From: Pectinophora gossypiella
Taxonomy: Eukaryota > Arthropoda > Insecta > Lepidoptera > Gelechiidae
Reading direction: 5' to 3'
Assembly (NCBI RefSeq): GCF_024362695.1
Contig: NC_065419.1
Location: 15,004,678-15,068,677, forward strand
Length of the DNA stretch: 64,000 bases
Shown here in pieces: positions 33,763 through 45,500 of the stretch (position 1 is the stretch's first letter; each line of letters starts with the position of its first letter). The translations under genes and the position numbers were made by a program. The notes below the pieces were generated by a model. It did not search any database, was not told the DNA's origin, and saw nothing but the letters and a program-made list of their open reading frames with translations.

Positions 33763-36700
33763 ATGAACAAACTAGTCGGGATTACTAGGAACTTTTCTAG
33801 TTCTGCAACACAAAATGCGATCAAAACAGTCACTGTGATCGGTGGCGGGCTTATGGGCTCGGGAATTGCGCAGGTAAGTTGTTTTTCAAAATGTTATGCT
33901 GTCTCATGCTTAATTTATGATTATGTATATGCATTCGTTTGTTGAACTTTAACTAATTGTAATACATTTATCAATTGTATTCTGTAGGCAAATAAACCAA
34001 TATTTAACTTTTATGACATCAGAATTTTTATTATTGTTGTAAATGATATATTAATACATTTATTTACAATTTAATTATGTAGGATTGATAATTTTGAAAA
34101 TGTAAGGAATTCTACCTCACTTATCTTGCTTATTTATCCTTTTTAAGCCTAAAGTGTAGAAAGAGGTGAACCCTTGCCTCATCAGGCACTCACCCTTCTT
34201 TACCTGTTCTTTACTTAAGTTATGTTTGAACTTTTATGACTATCATCAAGGTTGCAGCACAAGCCGGCCAGAATGTGGTCCTCATAGACGCATACCCTGA
34301 ACAGCTGGAGAAAGCCCAGAAGTCCATCCAGGGTAACTTGACTCGTGTGGCTAAGAAGCAGTATAAAGATGACACTGGCAAGATCGAAAGCTTTGTTAAG
34401 GAGTCCTTCGGTAGGATCCAGATGTCAACAAAGGTGGAGGATGGTGTTAAGTCTGACCTGATTGTCGAGGCCATTGTAGAAAAGCTTGATGTCAAGCAAG
34501 AACTGTTTAATAAGCTAGATCAGGTGGGTTTTGTTTGATGTATCTATTAGTTTTTCTATAACTGCACATATAAACAAACACCCACACCTGGCCACCCATG
34601 TTTAAAAACCCACATACTTACACACACACACACCACAACTCTTAACTACACATAGATTTAATTGCACATATAGATTCTTTATATGAACTTATATTATTTA
34701 AAATATAAGTTAATTAAAAAACGATTAAAGATAAAGTAACTAATAAAGAAGCCATTTTCTTCAAGTACAATAACATCAATTCTACAAATGCAGTATTTTA
34801 ACTTTAATAATCTTAGGTTGATATTTTGTTTTAAAGAAGAACAATTAGGCAATTTTATGAAATGTTACAAGGTAATAATTTAGCATACTGTAATATAATA
34901 ATATCTCAATTCTTATCTGTCTGTCCCACCCATAGAATAGTTATCTCGCATTTCAGATATAATAAGTCTTATGTGTATGATGTAAAATAACTGTCATATA
35001 AAAACCTACTAAAAATACCTACCTACCTACTAAAAAAATGCTGCTCAACCCATTAGGGATTTTGGGCGTGAGTTGGCTGGAGTAAACCAGGGTTTCTTTT
35101 TTATTTATTTATAAACAAAATTACACACATATACACTTTAATACCATCGCCAAACTACAACCGTAGTTTGTTGGCGTCGCGCTCATTGTCTAATTTTGTT
35201 TACCAGCATTTACAACAACTACCCTCCACCCTCTAAAATACTAAAAATTGACTTATATATACCACATATAATTAACTTACTAAAACTTAACTAAACTCAT
35301 CATTTAAAACTACACACACACAGTTTTTTAAACTTTTTGCAGCCACAGACCACTAATACAATTTAAAAAATTCAACAGACCCCATATCATATTTTAAGGA
35401 AGAAACTCTTTTATTTGCACAAATCTTTTTATTGATTTTACTTACACTTAGGCACTAATACTTGATTAGGTAAATGACAGCATTTTGAGAGATATTAAAT
35501 TGTTCAATTGTCTTCATCAAGGTACATAAGCTGCTGCAGACCCCCGTTATATATTACGACAAATTATATTTTGATGATTTTTGGCTCTGGCAACGCCGAA
35601 AAGAATTACACGTATTATGAATATGACTGAACTGATACCTTACCACAGCAAGATGCCTAACTATTGTTAATTAATATGTTCACACCTAAAATTCTGTGAT
35701 AACTTGTTGCTAGTTGGCGCCTGCGCACACCATCCTGGCCACGAACACCTCCTCTATCTCTATCAACGAGATTGGTGCCGGGATCAAACGCAAGGACAGG
35801 TGAACATTTTACTCTTATTTAGAATCCCTGGAACTTGAATTATAACGTTCGTAAGGAAGAGCAAAAGAAAAAGAAGTCGGTCGAATATTCGGTTCGATAA
35901 TAGTCAACCCGAATAATATTCGGTATTCCGTTAAATTCCTATTTGGCGAATCTCCAGTACATCACATTTAATCAAAAGTATATTAAGAAAATACATAAAT
36001 ATGGCCTTAATTTAAATGGTGGGCCTCAATTTATAACCTGATCTATGCACCACTATTATATTACTACTATTTCTATTACTATGATTTATGTATCTACATT
36101 ACAATAACATCAGTATTTTATAAGCAGTACTTAAATAACTATATAACTGCCTATTACATTTTATATTACTTTTCTACAACTAGTCACAGACTATTGATTC
36201 TATTTGATTTCTTTACTAATGTGCAACTATCTCTATTTCATGTTAATAACTTGCTATTGAATTTATTGATCTCATTATCTCAACACTTACATAATTTACA
36301 CGCATATACACATCCCATCACTCACATCACACAACCTTTCTGTACAATAAACACATTTGGTCTCACACATACAAAAATACACATCATGTTACACACACAT
36401 TCATATTTATACTTTCTACCATATACAAAGCCTACTAAAGTATATTTATATACAATTAAGTACCACACTATTCTTGTCTTACCGATAAATCTTTCTAAAT
36501 ACATCTTTGTAATTAAGCATAAAATTCGCGATGACAAATGACATTGTCCAAGACTTAGATGAAGTCTCTATATCTATGTCAAAATACTGTGATCCAGAGC
36601 AATGTATAAAAATAATTAAGCAACCCGAAAAGAACCTTAATATTATCACCCAAAATATACGAAGTATATCGGCAAATATAACGGATTTCAGTATACTTTT

Positions 36701-39543
36701 AGATAGAATAAAAATACAATGTGACATTGTAGTTTTTACGGAATGTTGGCTTGCCCATAATCCAATTATTGCACCCTTAGCAAACTATATAACATACTCC
36801 TCTACAAACCCACATAACAAAAATGATGGGGTCACCATATACATAAATAATAACCTAACTAATGTCTCAGTAACTGAACCACCTGCGATGATGGACTCTA
36901 GTAGTCTTTTGATTAAGATGGGAACGGACACTGCTATACTCGCAATTTACCGTCCAGATGCCTTTAAAAATGCTGAAAACTTTCTACGCTCACTAAATAT
37001 AGTTCTCTCAGAACTTAATACATTTAAAAATATAATTTTAACTGGAGACATCAATATTGACATTTGTTCTGATAACCGTCACCCTTATTCCGAAGACTAT
37101 CTTACTATCATGGCTGCGCACGGATTGCTTCCAACTCACACTCTTCCAACCCACCATCTAACATGCCTCGATCATTTCTTCCTGAAATCAAGTTACAGAG
37201 CATATACATTAATACTACAATCACCAATCACAGATCATAACACAATCATTTTGTCACTATTAACAACTAAATCACTGACGCCCCCAAAACACATGACCAA
37301 AATTGACTACGCCGGGGTCCATAGTGACATGAATAAAATAGATCTATCACCTGTCCTTACGGCGTCAGATCCTAATCTTGCCGCGAGTACCATGGTCAAC
37401 ATGCTAAGTCACACTCTAATTGAAAACTCAGTCGTAAAAACCATTCCACGACGTTGTAGAATTATTAAGCCCTGGATCACACCAGGCTTATTAAGGTGTA
37501 TTAGAAACAGAGACAACCTCTATAAAAAATGTAAACGATCACCCCATAACGAAATCCTTAAGATAAGCTTTAAACGATACCGGAACTTCTGCAATGCTCT
37601 GCTTAAGAAAGTAAAGAGAACCTTCCAGCAAAATAAACTGCGGGCGGCAGGGTCAAATAGCAAAAAGCTCTGGGAGACAATTAAAGACATTGCATATTTA
37701 AATAAAGGAAAAGTTTGTTCGCGGGAATTACTTCTCTGTAAAACATCATCTCAAGATTCAATCAATCACGTAAACTCTTTTTTCACCGGTGTCGGGAAAA
37801 ACCTTGCGGAAAATATTATTAGAACTCGTTACAATGGTGCAAATAAATCACCTTCTTATTCTGTGGTTGACTCGTTTGTCCTTCTTCCAACCGATGAAGA
37901 TGAAGTAGAGCGTGTTATTATATCTCTTAGAGACGATTGTGCAGTAGGATGCGACGGTATTTCCACTAAGTTTGTTAAAATGTACAGAAATATAATTATC
38001 CCACCTCTAACACATATTTGTAATCTATCACTTTCAACAGGTATATTTCCAACTGTCTTTAAAAAAGGTTTAATACATCCAATATTCAAGGGTGGAGACC
38101 GAGATCGTGTAACGAATTATCGCCCAATATCAGTATTGCCAGTGTTATCTAAAGTTTTGGAGCGTTTAATAAACACCCGCCTCATAAATTATCTTGAAAA
38201 TAAAGACCTTCTTAGTAATAAGCAGTTCGGATTCCGTACTGGAAAGTCTACTGCTCAAGCTGTACACCAACTGACTAATAAAATTGTTCTTAGTTTGGAT
38301 GAGGGAAGAAAATGTCTTGCTATATTCCTGGATCTAGCCAAGGCATTTGACACGGTGTCATTTCCATTACTTATAAAAAAATTAGAAAATCTAGGTATTC
38401 GTGGAACCCCGCTGAAACTCTTTCAGAATTACCTGACAGGTCGGGTCCAGTGCGTTACTATTGAAGGTCACACAAGCTCAAACCTTCAGGTCGAATACGG
38501 CGTACCCCAAGGTAGTATTCTGGGTCCCAGTCTCTTCCTAACTTACATTAACGACCTGTGTCAATTACATCTTGACAATGGGGAACTGTTTTCTTTTGCC
38601 GACGACACTGTTTTACTTTTCACGGGGAACTCGTGGAAGGAAGTGTATGATTCAGCCCAAAACGGGTTCAATTTAGTGTCTGATTGGTTGAACCAAAACC
38701 TGCTCACCTTAAATGTAGACAAAACAAAGCATATGATTTTTACTTTGCGTAATAAACATCTTCCTGACCCGGCAATATTTACCATCGCTGCACACTCCAC
38801 TCAAATCCCTCATACTTCACCTTGTAATTGTCCTAAAATAGAAAGAACTAATAGCATTAAATACCTCGGAGTCCTTATAGATAGCAACCTCACTTTTAAC
38901 TCACACATTAGCCTCATATCAAATAGAGTCCGTAAATTAATATTTGTATTTAAACATTTAAGACATGTAGCAGACCCTCCAACTTTAAAAATGGTTTACA
39001 TAGCACTTTGTCAATCAATACTTATTTATTGCATCACTACATGGGGCGGTGCACCAAAAACCATTTTCAAATCTGTAGAACGTGCACAAAGGGCACTGTT
39101 AAAAGTAGCTACATTCAAACCTATGCTATTTTCCACCTCTCTACTCTATGAGGTATGTGACGTACTTACCGTCCGACAACTGTTCATTCTTCATACTATA
39201 CTTATGCAACACTCCCAGACTCCCGTTGACATCGACGTTACATATACAAGGCGTAACCACTTAGTCGCAAAATCTTCCTTCTTCAATACCAGTTGTAGCC
39301 ATAGATTCTTCTGCTTTTTGGGTCCCTTTCTGTACAACACGCTTCAACGTAATCTTTCCATTCACTCCCAATCAACACTACTTTGCAAAAAGGCTGTTAC
39401 CAAATGGTTACAAGGACTATCATACGATGACACGGAGAATTTACTTAAACCTGTTGGTTGATTATCTTTAGTAAACATAATAATATTCAAGAAGATACAC
39501 CTCACACAACACACACACACACACACACACTCACACACACACA

Positions 39544-39591
<48 letters not shown>

Positions 39592-42500
39592 TAGCAAGTT
39601 GCATTTTACCTTAACTATTAATTATTATTTTCTCTTTTTATTGATAACTTGATATCGTTCAAATTTTAAATATTATAACAATATTCATTGTCAGCACCCT
39701 CACTTTTGGCTTTTGCATACAACTTTTGGATGGTAGCTGGTATCCTTAGCTCAGTTTTAAAAACTTTTAGGGATAACAGCCGACTCATATCAATTATGTT
39801 CACAGCCTGTAACTACACATTTATAAATGTAAACAAATATTGTCATATATTTAAGGCTTTAATGGTACGAAATAAAGATATATTAAAGATATATATCATA
39901 TAACAACACACAGGAAAGGCCTAAAACTAACAACCAGATAGTAAATAAAGAAGAAAGTAAAGTTTATTAGAATCCACAAAAAGACAAGTACAGTAACAAT
40001 TGACTACAGCATAAGAGAACAGCATCTCTTTGTGGAGGACCGATGCCTATACTAGGTGGAAACCTGTATAATTATTATAGGTCATCGGGCCCCAAAAGAA
40101 ACAGCAAAACAAACAACAGAAAGAAGCGAAAGTTGTGTGTCAGGATCGTAGTAGGTGTCCATTCCATGTTCTCTGCCTACCCCAACGGGAAATAGACGGT
40201 ATCTTATCTATATAGGTATATAAAACGCTGACACCACTTTCCCTGTCAATCTGTTCCAAGTTTCCACCACTATATTAAAATAAAATAAAAAATAGCTTTT
40301 ATTCACCGAGATTATTACATAGTTTAACTTAATTATGTATATGTTTATTTATTTGTCCGGCTGTCCTAGGACATACGCCTCCTCCTTATTGCGCCACACC
40401 TGCCTGTCGCCTGTTGACCTTCTCCAACCTTGTGGTAGATCGTGTTCCCACCACTATATTAGCAAATGTTATATCACATTCAAGGTACGGTGGTCTCCAT
40501 TTCTTCAACCCGGTGCCGGTGATGCGCCTGCTAGAGGTGATCAAGGGTGACCACATCTCCGAAGAGACGTACCAAGCGATGATGGCGTGGGGCAAGTCTG
40601 TTGGCAAGACTTGCATCACCTGCAAGGATACCCCTGGCTTCGTGGTCAACAGGCTGCTCGGCCCATACAGTGCTGAGGCGCTCAGGATGTATGAGAGAGG
40701 CAAGTAGTTTTACCCAGGGAAATACACCGGAAATACACAGTGGGATTCCCTGTCCTTCTCCTAGTTGGAGGATACAAAACCCCGAAACGTCCTTCCCCAG
40801 TAGTTGTGGGTGATTTGGGATCGCATTGGCGGCGTCCACAGCACTCCCTGCTATGCCCCGTCGTGAGTGTACATCCATGTTCTGGGTTTTCTGCGTGCAC
40901 TATAGGAGTTTGAATGTCTATCCAGAACTTTTCTGACAGATGCTCTTATCAAACATTTGTCCATGAAAGGTTTTCAGAGATTCATTGGCAAAACAGCGCC
41001 AAGAGTATTTTTGAGTGTGAGGTTCAGGTGGATTACCGATCTCAGCAGCCCAGCCGTCAGGGTTATTATTGAGTCTCAGTAAATAGAAACCAAGACCAAT
41101 GGCTTAACATCCCTTTCGAACCACGGATCATCTTACTTTCGAACGATCGGGTGATCAACCTGAATGTCCCCACCGGGATTCGGATCCGGGACCCCCAACG
41201 CTCAACCACTGGACCATGAAAGCCATTAACCTGTTACTATTTTCGTGTATTGGGAATCGTAGTCCTGATGTTCTGGATAGTGTTCTTGATGGTATTGTGT
41301 ATGATGGTGGCTCAGATTCAAACGGCAAATGGCTCGGTGTAAAACAATTATATTTTCTTTAAATTATTAAATACAAAACAAAAGTTATAGTCAAGCGGAC
41401 AAGTTACAACATGTTGCGTTGCGCGTTCAAAAGTTGCTCTCTATATAATGTCAAACCGCGAACGTTCAGAAACATGATACTTTAAAAGGAACGTTCGGAA
41501 ATTAACAAAATAATTATTACGTCATGAATATTCAAAATTAACTTAATAATAATTAAAATTATAACGAAAGATAAATATCTTATGTAAATAAATCGTGAGC
41601 GTAATTCGCCACACCACCCCCCCACGGAGAGAGACAAGTTAGTCTCTGAACAACTTAAATTTAACACGTCTACCAGATCGTGTGGTATAAGGCACAGGCT
41701 CTGGAGAACCAGGAGGAGAAGGTGGAGAAGGAATCGGCGGAACCGTGGTCGTAGGTGTTGGCTGAGCTGCAGGCGTGGGAGTCAGCTGAACGGTAGGTGC
41801 AGGAGAGTCTGCAGATGCAGCAGGTGATGGCGCGACTAATTCGCTGGAAACGTCGGGCAGTATAAAAGCGGGTTTTACTCGATCAACGCTCACCGTAACG
41901 TTTTTGCCCTTGAATAAGATCGTCAAGGTTTTCCCATCAGTGGCCCTATCAATTACTTGATGAGGACCAGTGTAGGGCGCTTGAAATGGGCGACGAACGG
42001 CGTCTTCACGAAGATAAACGTGAGAAAACGTAGCTAGGTCTTTGAATGTGAACGAGGTCTTTTCACCATGCCGAGAAGCCGGGACAGGTCGAATGTTCGA
42101 CATATGTCGCCGTAGTGATACGACAAAGTCAGCGGGGTCGTTTAAACTACCAGAGCTGGGTGATGAGACCAAGAGTTCGCCGGGAAGGCGCAGTGTTTCG
42201 CCATACAACATTTCAGCGACGGAAGAACGTAAATCCTCTTTAAAAGCAGTACGCATCCCCAACAGTACGAGAGGCAGAGAGCTTAACCATTCGCCACCAT
42301 GGCACATGATAGCAGCTTTCAACTGCCGGTGGACACGCTCGATCATGCCATTCGCTTGTGGATGGTAAGAGGTGGTTCTGATACGCTTCGTGGCAAAAAT
42401 GTGCATCAAACGTCGGAACAGATCAGACTCAAACTGAGTACCTTGATCTGTTGTGATCATTGTAGGCACGCCGAAGCGAGAGATCCACTCTCTCACGAGT

Positions 42501-45500
42501 GTTTCTGCTACCTCTTCCGCCGTAATAGTCTGCATAGGCCAGACTTCAGGCCACCTGGAAACTCTATCGATTGCGGTTAAGCAATAGCGATAACCTTTGC
42601 AGGGGGGCAGAGGTCCAATAATGTCTATGTGGACATGCATGAAGCGGCCGGTAGGGGTATCGAAGGTGCTAAGTGGAGCAGTGTTGTGCCTCGTCACTTT
42701 GCTGCGTTGACACGCATCACAAGTGCGAGCCCACTCCCTACAGTCTTTGTTAATAGACGGCCAAACGTAGCGATCAGTCACCAGGCGAGTCGTGGCTCGA
42801 ATGCCGGGGTGGCTAAGACTGTGTAATTTGTTAAAAATTACGCGGCGCAAATCTGGAGGGACGTAGGGACGAGGCTTGCCGGTCGAAGTGTCGCAGAGTA
42901 AGGAAATGCCCGTGCCAGGGACGCTAACTTTGGATAGCATAAGGCTGGAATTATCCAGTAGTTGGGTCAACTCCTCGTCTGCTTCCTGAGACCGAGCAAG
43001 AGCTTCGTACTCTTGTTCCAGAGAAATCGCGTCTACTCGAGACATAGCATCCGCGACAACGTTGTCCTCGCCTTTTATGTACTTAATGTCAGTTGTAAAT
43101 TGACTTATAAAAGACAATTGGTTGAGTTGTGCTGGTGGGAGTCTTTCGCGGCGTTGTAGGAAAGCGTAGAGCAACGGCTTGTGGTCCGTGAAGATGGTCA
43201 CGTGTTGGACCTCAAGGATATGCCGAAAATGTTGTACGCTTTCGTACACTGCCAAGAGTTCCCGATAGTACGCAGGCCACTCAGACTGACGAGGGGTCAG
43301 CTTTCTGCTGAAGAATGCAAGGGGGAACCACTGTCCATCGATGAACTGCTGTAAACAAGAGCCAATGTGCACACTTGACGCGTCGGTAAATAAACCGAGA
43401 GGCGCATCGTCAATAGTGTGATGTAGCAATGTTGCATCGGATAAGCTCCTCTTGCCCTCCTCGAACTTCTGCAATAGCTCGGGCGTCCAGGGATATGGTT
43501 TGGAACCCTTGCTGTGAGTAGCAGCCAAAGCATCTATGAGCGGGGCCTGGAACTGTGCAGCATGAGGAATGAAACGGCGATAATAATTTAACATGCCGAG
43601 GAATCTCCGCATCCCTTGCACTGTTTCAGGGGGTGTAAAATCCAGAAGGGCTTGAATGCGATCCTGAGGTGGCCGAGTACCTTCAGCATTAATAAGGTAG
43701 CCGAGAAAGGTAACCTCACTGGCTCCAAGGACGCACTTAGACGGGTTGACAACAACGCCGTAATCGTGAAGCCTCTGAAATAAAGCTCTGAGATGTTGCG
43801 CGTGTTCGGCGGGACTCTTAGAAAACACCAGAATGTCATCGACGTAGGCGAAGCAGAAAGTGAAGCCACGTACCACCTCGTCGATAAAGCGCTGGAATGT
43901 TTGTCCAGCATTGCGTAGCCCGAACGTCATATAGGGGAACTCAAAAAGTCCAAATGGCGTGATGATAGCAGTCTTGCCAATGTCATCGCCGTGAACAGGG
44001 ATCTGTTGGTAAGCTTTGACCAGGTCCACAGTGCTAAACACCGTGCAACCCGCCAAGTTTTGTGAGAAGTCCCCGATATGACGGACGGGATACCTGTCCG
44101 GGATAGTGCGCGCGTTAAGGACACGGTAGTCGCCACAGGGGCGCCATGTCGAATCCTTTTTGGGCGCTAAGTGCAGAGGTGAAGACCATGCGCTTTTGGA
44201 CGGCCTCGCGGTACCGCATCGCACCATGTCCTCAAACTCCTTCTTGGCAGCGGCCAGTTTTTGAAGAGCTAACCGGCGAGGGCGGCATGATACGGGAGGA
44301 CCATCTGTAGTTTTAATGTGGTGGACAGTACTGTGCTTAGTGATTCTAGGCAAGCCAGGAGGTCGTGTAACGTCTGGAAACTCTGCGAGAATTGCTGAAT
44401 AAATAGAGCTTCCAGCATCTACAGCTCTGACACTCGGTTGTTCAACGTCGATTGAAGAGACCGCAGAACACAAGCCAGTAGTGTTGTCCATATCAGAAGG
44501 TTGCGTGTTCAAATCACGTCGGGGTCACCAATTTCGTGTATTGGGAATCGTAGTCCTGATGTTCTGGATAGTGTTCTTGATGGTATTGTGTATGATGGTG
44601 GCTCAGATTCAAACGGCAAATGGCTCGGTGTAAAACAATTATATTTTCTTTAAATTATTAAATACAAAACAAAAGTTATAGTCAAGCGGACAAGTTACAA
44701 CATGTTGCGTTGCGCGTTCAAAAGTTGCTCTCTATATAATGTCAAACCGCGAACGTTCAGAAACATGATACTTTAAAAGGAACGTTCGGAAATTAACAAA
44801 ATAATATTATTACGTCATGAATATTCAAAATTAACTTAATAATAATTAAAATTATAACGAAAGATAAATATCTTATGTAAATAAATCGTGAGCGTAATTC
44901 GCCACACTATGATGAATCTATAGGTAATTGGTAGTTTGCGCTTAGGGTAAAGCGTGTGAGTTATCTGTAGTGCGGCCGCATTTTAACAGCCCTCGTCTTC
45001 CAAAAACAAAATATCTCTAAAATACATACTGTTTCTTTTGTCTCAAAAATATTTAATAAATATTAAATATACTAGTATTAAATATAAATCTATTTATCTT
45101 GGGTGCATGTGGTGCGTGTTGCCTTTAAAATTATGTAAGTATTTTATTTTTCTCCAGTTTTGTATTATGTTCATGCTTGCAATACCTTCTCTTCATCATA
45201 ATATTTCTCGTTAACTAAAGAGTCCGAAGATAATATTCTTGTCTTTTACGCGATTTTACCATAGCTACAGACCGCATATCTTACAAGAATCCACAAAGTA
45301 GTGTGACTAGGGATCGACGATCCATCGGTGTTTGAAGTTGTATATATGCGTCGCGCTGTGTAAACATCGATAGCGCATTTCAGGACTGCATTATTGAATG
45401 GTGGCGCCATCTGTTGCATTTGGGTGGAACTAGCTGGTCTACTAGATGGGTCCGCCACAAGTATCTACAAGTATATAACATAACATAGCATCACACCTGT

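Larger units (their letters stand above)
35990..39905 (+). mobile_element. Non-LTR retrotransposon (Jockey/CR1-type LINE) in HADH-B intron 3
   Basis: It contains one long uninterrupted ORF (36531-39461), a G-poor 5' leader from about 35990, a long (CA)n tract just after the stop and a 3' region ending in ATAAAGATATATTAAAGATA near 39900. No separate ORF1 (gag-like) is visible upstream, so the element is either 5'-truncated or of a single-ORF type. The outer limits are approximate and no target-site duplication was found by eye. It lies in the same orientation as HADH-B. Confidence 0.8.
41237..44910 (-). mobile_element. Gag-less Ty3/Gypsy LTR retrotransposon in HADH-B intron 4
   Basis: Two LTRs (41241-41613 and 44532-44906) differ only by a 2-bp indel, so insertion is recent. 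The flanking CTAT at 41237-41240 and 44907-44910 is a 4-bp target-site duplication (5 bp, ACTAT, if the LTR edge is shifted one base). Transcription is on the minus strand: 5' LTR, one base, a tRNA-Trp-complementary primer site, the pol ORF, a purine tract (41614-41624) and the 3' LTR. The internal region is only 2.9 kb because gag and protease are absent. It is inserted antisense to the host gene. Confidence 0.93.

Noticed and set aside
37856..38089. Minus-strand frames inside the LINE ORF
   Set aside because: Antisense shadows of the reverse transcriptase reading frame.
41639..44491. Endogenous virus with envelope
   Set aside because: No env or gag frame exists between the LTRs; domain order RT-RNase H-integrase with Ty3/Gypsy motifs indicates an LTR retrotransposon remnant.
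44487..44530. Possible tRNA-Trp gene
   Set aside because: Only the 3' half is present, the CCA is encoded, and it sits one base from an LTR; it is a primer-binding site derivative.
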